Source: Candidatus Methanomassiliicoccus intestinalis Issoire-Mx1 (GTDB lineage Archaea > Thermoplasmatota > Thermoplasmata > Methanomassiliicoccales > Methanomassiliicoccaceae). Taken from it: 64,000 bases of DNA. The stretch spans positions 1,054,001 to 1,118,000 of the forward strand of contig NC_021353.1 in assembly GCF_000404225.1 (NCBI RefSeq), written 5' to 3'. The notes under the pieces are model-generated. The model was not told where the DNA came from, ran no database searches, and saw only the letters and a list, made by a program, of their open reading frames with translations. A program made the position numbers and the translations under genes. Numbering within the stretch: position 1 is the first letter of the stretch; every line of letters begins with the position of its first letter. Positions 43,800 through 51,454 of this stretch are shown here, piece by piece.

Positions 43800-45009
43800 A
43801 TAAACCCTCCGCAGAAGACAATGTTTCGACTGTGTCCCCGATTCTATCCAGACCTTCTCTTTCAATGATCTGGACTGAAGATCTCTTCATGAAGTGCATC
43901 ACGTCAAGTCCAGAATATGTTGACGCATATCCTGCAGTGGGCAATACATGATTTGTCCCGGAAGCATAATCCCCGCAGGCCACCGGAGCATATCTTCCTA
44001 CGAAGATTGAACCGGCGTGCTTTATCTTATTCAAAGCTGACAAGGGATCAGCTACCTGTATTGAAAGATGTTCAGGTGCTATTTCATTAATTGAGTCGAT
44101 GGCATCAGAAAGACTGTCGGACACGACATAACCGGCATTGTTGAGTGACTTTTCGATTATTTCTTTTCTCTGAGCCAGCGGGAGCATTTTTTCAATTTCT
44201 GAACCAACGCTGTCAGCAAGTTTCTGGCTGGTCGTTACAAGAATGCAGGCTGCATTTGGATCGTGTTCTGCCTGAGCCATGATGTCAGCTGCTGCAAATT
44301 CAGGATCTGCGGTCTCATCTGCAAGTATGGCTATTTCAGATGGTCCGGCCGGGAAATCAATCTCCACAGTATCTTTCAGCATAAATTTAGCAGTTGTAAC
44401 AAAGACATTTCCTGGTCCCACGATTTTCTGAACAGGTTCTACACTTTCAGTTCCCAGAGCCATGGCGGCTATTGCCTGAGCTCCGCCGACAGCATAAATC
44501 TCATCCACACCTGCCAGATCAGCTGCTACAAGAGTGAGTGGATTAATAGGCGGCGGTGTGCAGCAGACTACTTTCCTGACACCGGCGACTTTTGCTGGAA
44601 CAGTACACATCAAAACGGTTGATGGGTATGATGCCCTGCCTCCCGGAATATATGCACCTACACTTTCAAGAGGTGTCGTTTTTACACCGAGAGTCAAACC
44701 AGGACACACTTCCTTCAGCCACATGTCAGACGGGCGCTGCATAAGATGAAAAGCTTCAATATTCTTTTTTGATGTCTTAAGAGCTTCAATCAGGCTTGGG
44801 TCTACAGACTCATAAGCTTTCTCGATCTCTTCACGGCTCACTTTGATGGAGTCGCGTTTGACTTTGTCAAAACGTTCTGTGAGCTCAAATAATGCAGAAT
44901 CTCCATTATTCCGTACATTATTGATTATATCTTCAACGGGCTGCCGTACTTCGGAAAGGGTACCCTTACGCCTTGCCGTCCATTCGCTGATGTTTACTTT
45001 GCTCCACAT
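43759..45009 (-). CDS. hisD: Histidinol dehydrogenase
   Basis: A 416-residue enzyme with the family motifs PGGRASYPSTVLMCTVPAK, GGAQAIAAMALGTESV, KIVGPGNVFVTTAK, and the catalytic EIAPEHLSIQV (Glu-His). It oxidises L-histidinol to histidine with two NAD+, using Zn2+. No other his gene is in the window, so the pathway is scattered here. Start ATG 45009; the frame also contains a downstream hypothetical gene overlapping its end. Confidence 0.96.
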   Translation of the reverse strand: MWSKVNISEWTARRKGTLSEVRQPVEDIINNVRNNGDSALFELTERFDKVKRDSIKVSREEIEKAYESVDPSLIEALKTSKKNIEAFHLMQRPSDMWLKEVCPGLTLGVKTTPLESVGAYIPGGRASYPSTVLMCTVPAKVAGVRKVVCCTPPPINPLTLVAADLAGVDEIYAVGGAQAIAAMALGTESVEPVQKIVGPGNVFVTTAKFMLKDTVEIDFPAGPSEIAILADETADPEFAAADIMAQAEHDPNAACILVTTSQKLADSVGSEIEKMLPLAQRKEIIEKSLNNAGYVVSDSLSDAIDSINEIAPEHLSIQVADPLSALNKIKHAGSIFVGRYAPVACGDYASGTNHVLPTAGYASTYSGLDVMHFMKRSSVQIIEREGLDRIGDTVETLSSAEGLFAHCNSVKIRRQN

Positions 45010-45160
45010 TGAGGCGAATTACGCTTAAGAAGGATTTAAACTTCATGCAAGACTTCGCTGCACATTAAGGTTCAAAAAACTGACTTCTGCAGCCCCGTAA
45101 AGCCTGTGCCACACAAAGCAGAGCGATGGGTATATATTGTAAAAAAGATTCCGCGCAATT

Positions 45161-45442
45161 ATGGCAACAAAAGTTCGTGCAGCCCATATACTTGTAAGCA
45201 GTCAGCTTAGAGCCCAGCAGCTAATCGGCCGTATAAGAAACGGTGAAAGTTTTGAAGCACTTGCCAAAGAGTACTCAGCATGCCCGTCTAAAGCAAATGG
45301 CGGAGATCTTGGATACTTTGAACGCGGACAAATGGTAAAACCATTCGAGGATGCAGCGTTCAATGGAAAAGCTGGTGAGATCGTAGGACCTGTAAAGACA
45401 GACTTCGGCTATCATGTCATAAAAATCATTGACGTACAATGA
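45161..45442 (+). CDS. Parvulin-type peptidyl-prolyl isomerase
   Basis: A 93-residue single parvulin domain: VRAAHILVSS at the start, then GGDLGYFERGQMVKPFEDAAF and FGYHVIKIIDVQ at the end. This is the compact PpiC/Pin1-like form found in mesophilic methanogens. It speeds proline cis-trans isomerisation in the cytosol, and no signal peptide is present. TATA-like TATATATT at about 45131-45138 precedes ATG 45161. Confidence 0.92.
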   Translation: MATKVRAAHILVSSQLRAQQLIGRIRNGESFEALAKEYSACPSKANGGDLGYFERGQMVKPFEDAAFNGKAGEIVGPVKTDFGYHVIKIIDVQ

Positions 45443-45445
45443 TCT

Positions 45446-45466
45446 GACTGCAGATAACCTGCAGTC
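45446..45466 (+). terminator. Hairpin after the parvulin gene
   Basis: GACTGCAG and CTGCAGTC pair perfectly around ATAAC, four bases after the stop. T-rich sequence follows. Confidence 0.75.
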
Positions 45467-45534
45467 CTAATTTCATTTATAAAAATAATTAAATTCATAA
45501 TGATTATCAAGCGGACTGAAAACTTCTTACAGAA

Positions 45535-45906
45535 TTAATCAGCCGTTGTCTGAGTTTTGATAGTTAAAATATGCACGCTGACGAGTATTCCTACGATTAT
45601 TAAGATGAGCAGCACAATTGAATTCTTATATGTAAAAAACATCGAAATACTCAGCATGATCCATAAGAATACCAGAGTTTTAAATTTCAGTTGCCTGGGA
45701 ATTCCTCTGCCGCTCTGGTAATTTTCAATAAACGGTCCGAAATGTTTGGTATTTATAAGCCAGTCATGCATTTTGGGATTTCCGGCACTGAACAAAGCAG
45801 CGGCTGCAAGAATAAACGGCACCGTAGGCATAACCGGCAGCACGATTCCAACCGCTCCGAGCATTACTGCAATCGTTCCCAGTATTGTACATACAGTTCG
45901 TTTCAT
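45535..45906 (-). CDS. DUF454 (YbaN-like) membrane protein
   Basis: A 123-residue protein with two or three hydrophobic helices (about 5-45 and 80-115) and the DUF454 core LPVMPTVPFILAAAALFSAG followed by HDWLINTKHFGPFIENYQSGRGIP. Function is unknown across the family. Likely in the cytoplasmic membrane. Confidence 0.85.
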   Translation of the reverse strand: MKRTVCTILGTIAVMLGAVGIVLPVMPTVPFILAAAALFSAGNPKMHDWLINTKHFGPFIENYQSGRGIPRQLKFKTLVFLWIMLSISMFFTYKNSIVLLILIIVGILVSVHILTIKTQTTAD

Positions 45907-46052
45907 GGCGTATCCATCACGTCATTTACAGATTGGAAAAAACAGCATAATTATTTTTTGATACGCTGAAGAATTACCAAAACATGCCTGGTGCGACAGC
46001 AAAGCGCACAAAGATAATCAACTTTCTAATCGGAAGGACATTTGAGGTCAAG

Positions 46053-46340
46053 ATGATGGATAGACTGATTTACTTTTGGGGCAGAGAATGCCCACACTGC
46101 GCAAAACTGCATCCAGTCGTAGAAGATGCATCAAAGGAAATAGCTCAGCCTATTGAACAACTCGAAGTGTGGCATTCTGCAGAAAACGCTCAATTGATGG
46201 AGTCGTACTCAAAACAAGTAGAGAGCTCATGCGGAAGCGGCCTCGGTGTCCCAACACTGTACAATGAGAAGACTGGCAAGGCCATATGCGGCGACCGCCT
46301 GTCTAAAGAGAATATTATCGATTGGGCAAATGAAAGGTAA
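46053..46340 (+). CDS. Thioredoxin-like protein with CPHC motif
   Basis: A 95-residue thioredoxin-fold protein: RLIYFWGRECPHCAKLHPVVE with a CPHC active site at about 12-15, and the cis-proline segment GLGVPTLYNEKTG. The CPHC pair is the DsbA-like form rather than the CGPC of classical thioredoxin, suggesting a more oxidising potential. A further cysteine pair (SSCGSG, AICGD) is present. ATG 46053 follows GAGGTC. An in-frame ATG at 45984 lies further upstream and looks less likely. Confidence 0.78.
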   Translation: MMDRLIYFWGRECPHCAKLHPVVEDASKEIAQPIEQLEVWHSAENAQLMESYSKQVESSCGSGLGVPTLYNEKTGKAICGDRLSKENIIDWANER

Positions 46341-46946
46341 TCAGATATCCAACAGCGATATTTCTGGATTCTCCATAAACATATTGAGGTCTGCCATGAA
46401 TCCAGAGGCCTCCTCCCTTGATACATATGATGAATCAAATACAAGCGAGGCATAGATTATCTTACTGTTCACAAGACCGCTTCCCGACAATGAGAAGTCA
46501 TTGTAGATCATACTCACACCGAGAACACAGACTTCAGAAGAAGTCGGTATGATTATGGGGTAAGTTTCACCTTTTACCCCATAGGGCAGAATTGCAAAGG
46601 TAGGCTGGGAATACACCGGTCTGTGTTCCAGCTCATATGCAATGGTGAACATATCTTTCTTATCTGCATCTTTTATCACTGAACCGAATATTTCAATATC
46701 ATAGATATTCTGAACGAATAATCTGTCCCTGTCTATGCATGAATTCAAGTCCGGATGTTTCTTAAGAGCTGCAACTACTGCTTTCATGACAAAGGGCGCA
46801 TAGTCGATTTTGACGCACTTTACCTCTTCAGCATATTTTTTTACCTTCTCTTTCATACAGAATAAGGCTGTTGCGTCCATTGCTGAAGTCAGTGTCGTAA
46901 GTACAGAAAGTCTGTTATGTGGTGCATATTCCATTTCTTGCTGCAT
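46341..46946 (-). CDS. Stand-alone 2-oxoacid dehydrogenase E2-core-like protein lacking the catalytic histidine
   Basis: A 201-residue protein resembling only the acyltransferase core of E2 subunits (APFVMKAVVAALKKHPDLNSCID matches the E2 segment before the trimer interface). There is no lipoyl or E1-binding domain. The C-terminal E2 motif DHRxxDG is replaced by FDSSYVSREEASGFM, so the catalytic His and Asp are missing. It may bind CoA or form a trimer with another role. It resembles chloramphenicol-acetyltransferase-like folds too, but their active site is equally absent. No E1 or E3 gene is near. Confidence 0.6.
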   Translation of the reverse strand: MQQEMEYAPHNRLSVLTTLTSAMDATALFCMKEKVKKYAEEVKCVKIDYAPFVMKAVVAALKKHPDLNSCIDRDRLFVQNIYDIEIFGSVIKDADKKDMFTIAYELEHRPVYSQPTFAILPYGVKGETYPIIIPTSSEVCVLGVSMIYNDFSLSGSGLVNSKIIYASLVFDSSYVSREEASGFMADLNMFMENPEISLLDI

Positions 46947-47038
46947 GATATACCTGTATTGACCATTTTTCTAACCCATATTATTTATTCATGACGATGA
47001 GAAATGATTAATAAACAATAAGCTCCAAAAAGCAATGT

Positions 47039-47329
47039 ATGGACAAATTCGAAGACAAATGTACGAATTTGAAAGGCATGGATGATCAGGAAAGGACAGG
47101 TAACGTAGAGGAAATGGAGAAAAAGTGCATATGCCCTGATTGTCCTACATATAACAGCTGTGCTTCATCCAATAAAGAATATCTATATTGTTTCAAAGGC
47201 GGAAGCCCCTGCATAACTGACAAAAAAAGATGCATATGCCCTGATTGCCCCGTGTACGAGTCGTCAGGTCTTAGAAACGTATTTTATTGTATAAACGGTT
47301 CCGAGGCCGAGATTAGAGATAGCCACTAA
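47039..47329 (+). CDS. DUF2769 cysteine-rich protein, copy 1
   Basis: A 96-residue protein with two CxCPxCPxY units (CICPDCPTYNSC and CICPDCPVYES), each followed by a YCF/YCI cysteine, as in the methanogen DUF2769 family. About ten cysteines suggest metal or Fe-S binding. Function unknown. Followed by a paralogue 17 bases later, so the two form an operon. Confidence 0.85.
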   Translation: MDKFEDKCTNLKGMDDQERTGNVEEMEKKCICPDCPTYNSCASSNKEYLYCFKGGSPCITDKKRCICPDCPVYESSGLRNVFYCINGSEAEIRDSH

Positions 47330-47346
47330 TCTAGCGGGGAAACCAA

Positions 47347-47628
47347 ATGAAAAGTATTCAGGATTTAAACCGCCTCAGCCCTGAGAAGAGAAAGGAAGCA
47401 ATAGCTGACATGCGCAGCAAGTGCGCATGTCCCTCCTGCCCCACATATACTGAATGTGCTGCAGAGAGAAAAGAGACTACATTTTGTTTCTATGGGAAAT
47501 CGTTAGACTGCATAAACAGGGAAATTTCCTGCAAATGCCCCAAATGTCCGGTTCATGAGGAGTATGGGTTCCGAAAAAAATACTATTGTACTAAAGGCGG
47601 AGAGAGCACAGCTCCTAAACGCCTCTGA
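47347..47628 (+). CDS. DUF2769 cysteine-rich protein, copy 2
   Basis: A 93-residue paralogue of the gene before it, with CACPSCPTYTEC and CKCPKCPVHEEY units and the same TFCFYGKS/YYCTKGGES extensions. The N-terminal helix (QDLNRLSPEKRKEAIADMRS) aligns with that of copy 1. Duplicated, likely interacting cysteine-rich proteins of unknown role. The promoter of the SRP RNA begins about 20 bases after its stop. Confidence 0.85.
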   Translation: MKSIQDLNRLSPEKRKEAIADMRSKCACPSCPTYTECAAERKETTFCFYGKSLDCINREISCKCPKCPVHEEYGFRKKYYCTKGGESTAPKRL

Positions 47629-47648
47629 GCCTTTTTCGTACTGAAGAT

Positions 47649-47655
47649 TATAAAT
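47649..47655 (+). promoter_or_regulatory. TATA box of the SRP RNA
   Basis: TATAAAT preceded by GAAGAT sits about 25 bases before the first paired base of the 7S RNA (near 47678). Confidence 0.75.
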
Positions 47656-47677
47656 AGGTTCATGAGATTAGTCGAAC

Positions 47678-47990
47678 TGCTAGGCTTGACCGGGACGTTC
47701 GGCACGCCCTTATACACCGTAAACTGTCGATAACGGGGGTGACAACGGAGGACGGCGTAACCTGAGAGAAACGAGCCCAGCCTTCGACAATGAAGTCTTG
47801 TCCTATGGAGTTGGAAGCTGTCTGCGGGGGCAGTTGGAGAGCGGCCCCCCTTACACTGATCATGGGGAACGGGCCAGGCCCTGACGGGAGCAGCCTTACC
47901 ATGGATTACTAACGTTCAGGGGGTTGCAGGGCTGAGAAGAAGGTTGGATCACTCGCAACGATTGGGGCATCAACCTTCGCGGCCTAGCGC
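47678..47990 (+). ncRNA. Signal recognition particle (7S) RNA
   Basis: About 312 nt with ends that pair: GCTAGGC (47679-47685) and GCCTAGC (47982-47988). The 5' Alu-like region has GGGACGTTCGGCACGCCC. The helix 8 / domain IV signature is near 47868-47905, with CCAGGCCC on one side and GGGAGCAGCC on the other, the conserved asymmetric loop bound by SRP54. The apical loop between CCC and GGG reads TGAC, not the usual GNAR tetraloop. It is GC-rich against AT-rich neighbours, has its own TATA box, and a T-run follows. The last bases overlap the stop of the convergent marker-2 gene. Confidence 0.93.
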
Positions 47991-48985
47991 TTTATTTTTA
48001 CATTCGAAGGAAGTTTAGTGGGATCGCAGCCTGTTATTTTCTCTACTGAAAAGTCAAAGAGTAAGACGTTCTGAGTGTTGTCTTTCAGAATGAGTTTTTT
48101 AGAATCATTTACTGTACCAACGACTGCAGCATCCAATCCACCTTCTGCAAAAACGTCAATTATTTTTTGAGAATTATTTGAACTGCAGGTTAAGACATAC
48201 CCGCATCCCTGATAGGCTTTCATCCATTGAATGGAATCCTCGTTCAGCGGCATCGGTATTTTGTCAACATAAACATCCCCGCCTGCCCCGCTGGTTTCCA
48301 GCAGCATTCCCAAGGTCCCAAGGCACCCTGGATTGCTTATATCTTTAGCAGATTTTGCAAGATGAAGCTTTCCTATTTTATTCATTAAAAGCAGCTGCTC
48401 GCGGCAGTGTTCAGCTGACTTTTTGGAAGTAGTGTCCCAGGCATAAGGAAGAGTCTCAGGGAAAAACCCGTCCAGATCCATTGCCATGATGATATCGTCT
48501 CCTGGTTCTGCCGTATGAGAAAAGATAGCGTTGCCTGCATCAACGGTGCCTAAGATTGCCACATCAATCGCATTGTATTCACAGTCTGGATGTGTATGAC
48601 CTCCGACTATCGGAACTCCAAACTTCCTCACTGCAGATTCCATGCCCTTCATAACTTCAGCACAGACTTTTTCATCTTTTGAGGATACAATGTCAACCAT
48701 CGCTAGCGGTATTCCGCCCATGGCTGCCACATCATGAATGTTAACAAGAACTGCAAAATAACCTGCATAAAACGGATGAAGTTTCATAAGCGATTCCATT
48801 ATGCCATCCGCAGCCAACAGGAGCTCACTCCCGTTGTGCATAATTACAGCACAGTCTTCTCCGTATGCAGCCAATATGTTTTCCTGTGGTATGGAAGGAA
48901 AGAAATCGACTACGTTAGATATTGTTTTCTTTCGTGTTACCCCGTGAAATGATTTAATCTCCGCAGCCAGGGTTACTAAATCCAT
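47984..48985 (-). CDS. Methanogenesis marker protein 2 (AIR synthase / selenophosphate synthetase-like)
   Basis: A 333-residue PurM-like ATP-binding protein. Motifs include AAYGEDCAVI, LLLAADGIME, HPFYAGYFAVLVNIHDVAAMGG, GIPLAMVDIVSS and PIVGGHTHPDCEYNA. This matches the methanogen-specific family TIGR03267 (marker 2), of unknown reaction. The Asp-rich ATP site is intact. The gene ends in a rare TAG at 47984-47986, which lies inside the 3' end of the SRP RNA on the other strand. Start ATG 48985. Confidence 0.83.
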   Translation of the reverse strand: MDLVTLAAEIKSFHGVTRKKTISNVVDFFPSIPQENILAAYGEDCAVIMHNGSELLLAADGIMESLMKLHPFYAGYFAVLVNIHDVAAMGGIPLAMVDIVSSKDEKVCAEVMKGMESAVRKFGVPIVGGHTHPDCEYNAIDVAILGTVDAGNAIFSHTAEPGDDIIMAMDLDGFFPETLPYAWDTTSKKSAEHCREQLLLMNKIGKLHLAKSAKDISNPGCLGTLGMLLETSGAGGDVYVDKIPMPLNEDSIQWMKAYQGCGYVLTCSSNNSQKIIDVFAEGGLDAAVVGTVNDSKKLILKDNTQNVLLFDFSVEKITGCDPTKLPSNVKIKR

Positions 48986-49077
48986 ACTTCATACATGGCG
49001 GAGGGGCATATATATCTTACCTGACAGTTGAATTGCCAACAGCATCTAAATTGTTTTGAATTATGGTGTGAGAATGA

Positions 49078-49665
49078 TCAGATCTCAAAGAGAGTTGTTT
49101 GTTTTGTCTGCTTTGAGTACTGACTGACTTCTACCAGCTGAGACAGCATCTGATTGAGCAGATCTTCATACAGGTCTCCGAATCTCTCTTCATCACAGTA
49201 GAGATATGCGGTGTTGCTGTCGAGATTTTTCATGTTGGTGCGCTGCAGGACTTTCTTTGCTTCCTGTTTATCTTCTTTGCTAGCCTGTTCTAGGTTTGGT
49301 ATGTCTCGTACACCTGCTTTTTTCAGTTCATCCATGAATACAGCCCGCTTGAACAATTTACAAAAAGCATGCAGCGCTAACAGATCTGCTTCTGATCCGC
49401 TGCATATGTTCCGGGAACATTCTCCCACCAGTCCATAGATGTCAAGATTTTTTGTTTTTACAGGAATATAAAGTTTAGAGGGCGGTATATCCTTTTCTTT
49501 GAGCATATTCATATCAGTCAAAGCTCTGAGATATCCTGTAAGAATCAGTTTGTGCATCGTAATTCCATTGCTTTCCAAGTCCCTGGACAATGCACTTATC
49601 GATTTTCCATCTGAACCAATCAATTCAAAAATTATATCTTTCAATGGACGCTGTGGATCGAACAT
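49078..49665 (-). CDS. Winged-helix-like hypothetical protein with C-terminal PIP-like peptide
   Basis: A 195-residue protein. The N-terminal ~65 residues look like a winged helix (IIFELIGSDGKSISALSRDLE then LILTGYLRALTDMNMLKEKD). The middle is helical with no recognised domain. The last eight residues are KQTTLFEI, which resembles the archaeal PCNA-interacting peptide (as in KQxTLFDF). It may be a DNA-replication or repair accessory factor, but this rests on that short motif. It is not assigned to a named family by me. Confidence 0.65.
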   Translation of the reverse strand: MFDPQRPLKDIIFELIGSDGKSISALSRDLESNGITMHKLILTGYLRALTDMNMLKEKDIPPSKLYIPVKTKNLDIYGLVGECSRNICSGSEADLLALHAFCKLFKRAVFMDELKKAGVRDIPNLEQASKEDKQEAKKVLQRTNMKNLDSNTAYLYCDEERFGDLYEDLLNQMLSQLVEVSQYSKQTKQTTLFEI

Positions 49666-50808
49666 TAGGTAACCAAGTAAGTAAACAAATAGGTAATTAT
49701 ATACTTTTTTAGAGAATGTTATGAAATGAAAACTATGAATTGAGTATTACCTATGCAATATCTGATATTACTATAAATACTGGTAATATGATATGCCATC
49801 CACATACAGATAATGCGGGCGTGGCGGCAGTGGCTCTCGAAATAAAGGACTTAGTTTTTGGATATGGGGAGAGAAAAGTATTGGACGGCTTTTCATTTAA
49901 AGCTGCAGGCAACAAGGTCATCTCAATACTCGGCCCAAACGGAGTCGGAAAAACCACGCTCTTGAAATGTATATGCGGATTTATCAAGCCACAGTCTGGT
50001 TCAGTAGAGGTTGACGGGAAAAACATCAGAGACATGTCTTCAAGGGAACTTGCCAGACACATAGGGTATGTGCCTCAGAAATGCCCCGTTCCTCATACAA
50101 CGGTATTCGATGCGGTTCTGATAGGAAGACGACCGTATATTGAATGGGGAGCAGCAAGCAGAGATATACAGATCACTTGGGAAGCCATAGACGTGCTCGG
50201 GCTGACGGATCTCGCTCTCAGATATGCAGACGAACTGAGCGGCGGGGAATTTCAAAAAGTCCAGATTGCAAGAGCCATGGTTCAGGAACCGAGCGTGCTG
50301 ATACTGGATGAACCTACGAACAATCTGGACATTGCAAATCAGCACATGACTATGCATATGGTCATGGATGCTGTAAATTCCCGAGGCATATGCACCATTA
50401 TGACGATGCACGACATAAATCTGGCCGTACATTATTCAGATATGCTGCTGTTTGTCAAGAATGGAAAAATTGCCGGCTATGGCAGTTCAGAGATAATCAC
50501 TGAAGAGCTTATCAGAGATGTATACGGAATGGATGTAGACATAATCGATCATCTTGGAACTCCGTTTGTAATACCAAAGAAAGGGTATCAGCATTTTCAC
50601 AAACATCCGCACAGTGCAGAAGATCATCTCTTGGAAGGATATGCTGGCACAGAGTTTATTGAGTGAGCTGCGGAAATTTATCGACGGCTGTATGACTTGA
50701 ATCTGACAGTTGTCGGACGAAATTATGTCAAAGATGCTTATTTCTCATATTTTTCAGAGACTGTTTGAATGCAAGACGGGGAAATTTATTTGTTACCATA
50801 TTAGGTAA
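49665..50808. repeat. TAGGTAA motif occurrences around the orphan ATPase gene
   Basis: TTAGGTAA occurs at 49665-49672, TAGGTAAT at 49690-49697, its reverse complement ATTACCTA at 49746-49753, and TTACC-N6-GGTAA at 50793-50808. They flank the ATPase gene. They may be operator half-sites for a metal regulator, since the core resembles DtxR-family boxes. This is a pattern observation only. Confidence 0.4.
49788..50666 (+). CDS. Orphan FecE/BtuD-type ABC ATPase with His-rich tail
   Basis: A 292-residue ATPase: LEIKDLVFGYG, Walker A GPNGVGKTT, Q-loop VPQK, signature LSGGEFQK, Walker B VLILDEPTNNLD and switch HD in MTMHD. It resembles metal-chelate importer ATPases, yet no permease or binding-protein gene is adjacent. 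The C-terminus has YQHFHKHPHSAEDH, a likely metal-binding stretch. An in-frame TTG at 49740 is an alternative start. A TATA-like ATTATATAC lies at about 49697-49705. It may serve a permease encoded elsewhere, for example that at 33.3 kb. Confidence 0.88.
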   Translation: MICHPHTDNAGVAAVALEIKDLVFGYGERKVLDGFSFKAAGNKVISILGPNGVGKTTLLKCICGFIKPQSGSVEVDGKNIRDMSSRELARHIGYVPQKCPVPHTTVFDAVLIGRRPYIEWGAASRDIQITWEAIDVLGLTDLALRYADELSGGEFQKVQIARAMVQEPSVLILDEPTNNLDIANQHMTMHMVMDAVNSRGICTIMTMHDINLAVHYSDMLLFVKNGKIAGYGSSEIITEELIRDVYGMDVDIIDHLGTPFVIPKKGYQHFHKHPHSAEDHLLEGYAGTEFIE

Positions 50809-51017
50809 ATAATAAAATAACGATCAAATTTTAGACGGCGTCCGACAAAACACAGCAGCCCGTACAAATTTTCAGATAAGGTAAAATACACAATACTAGA
50901 TATGCTGGCAGACATAGTTGTATCCTACAAAAAAGACCTCAGTATGACAAAGTAGGACAATGACATATTTTATATACTTCTTGAGTCATACATAATCTGC
51001 AAATCTGAGGTATTCGC
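50667..51017. promoter_or_regulatory. 351-bp region upstream of the RHH-ftsZ operon
   Basis: No coding frame seen. It holds TTGTCGGAC (50710-50718) and its inverted copy GTCCGACAA (50840-50848), the TTACC-N6-GGTAA element, and a TATA-like TTTATATAC near 50970-50978. The last probably drives the RHH-ftsZ operon with a leader of about 20 nt. Confidence 0.5.
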
Positions 51018-51386
51018 ATGGATGGGGAAAGAATATCACTGCGGTTGGAATCAGAAGATCTGGAGATTCTTGATGAATTCATTGAGAGTCATCCAGAGTA
51101 CTCAAACCGTTCCAATCTCGCAAGGGTAGCAATTCGCGAATACATAGAAACCTCAGATGGCACAAATCCTAAAACTCGTTCATTGGGCGAGCGTGAAGTC
51201 ATCGTTAAAATTCCAAAAGCACTGCACAAGGCTCTTTCAAAAATTGTTGACGATGGTTTCTTCGATTCTATCGAAGAAGCGGTTATTGACAGTATCAGAA
51301 AAGAATACCTGAATACGCAGGAAATGATGGATGTAGCGCATAAAGCTCAGGTGAATAACGATACGGTTGAAATCATAGACAGATAA
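51018..51386 (+). CDS. Double ribbon-helix-helix regulator next to ftsZ (CdrS-like position)
   Basis: A 122-residue protein with two RHH-like units. The first (about 4-46) is RISLRLESEDLEILDEFI then SNRSNLARVAIREYIE. The second (about 58-98) is EVIVKIPKALHKALSKIV then DSIEEAVIDSIRKEYL. RHH proteins bind DNA through a two-stranded sheet, so one chain with two units could act as an intramolecular dimer. In haloarchaea the RHH protein CdrS is encoded with ftsZ2 and controls division; the arrangement here is similar. The 68-base gap to the ftsZ-like gene has no terminator. Confidence 0.85.
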   Translation: MDGERISLRLESEDLEILDEFIESHPEYSNRSNLARVAIREYIETSDGTNPKTRSLGEREVIVKIPKALHKALSKIVDDGFFDSIEEAVIDSIRKEYLNTQEMMDVAHKAQVNNDTVEIIDR

Positions 51387-51454
51387 GTGAAATTGGCGGG
51401 CACCAATTTGACTTATGCATAGGAAGACAAACGCTAACATTTGAGGGATGACAA

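Noticed and set aside
43759..43865. Starting the hypothetical protein at 43865
   Set aside because: This would place over 100 bases inside hisD; a later TTG gives a shorter overlap, though the start stays uncertain.
50710..50848. TTGTCGGAC / GTCCGACAA inverted pair as transposon ends
   Set aside because: Only nine bases and 121 bp between the arms, with no gene inside.
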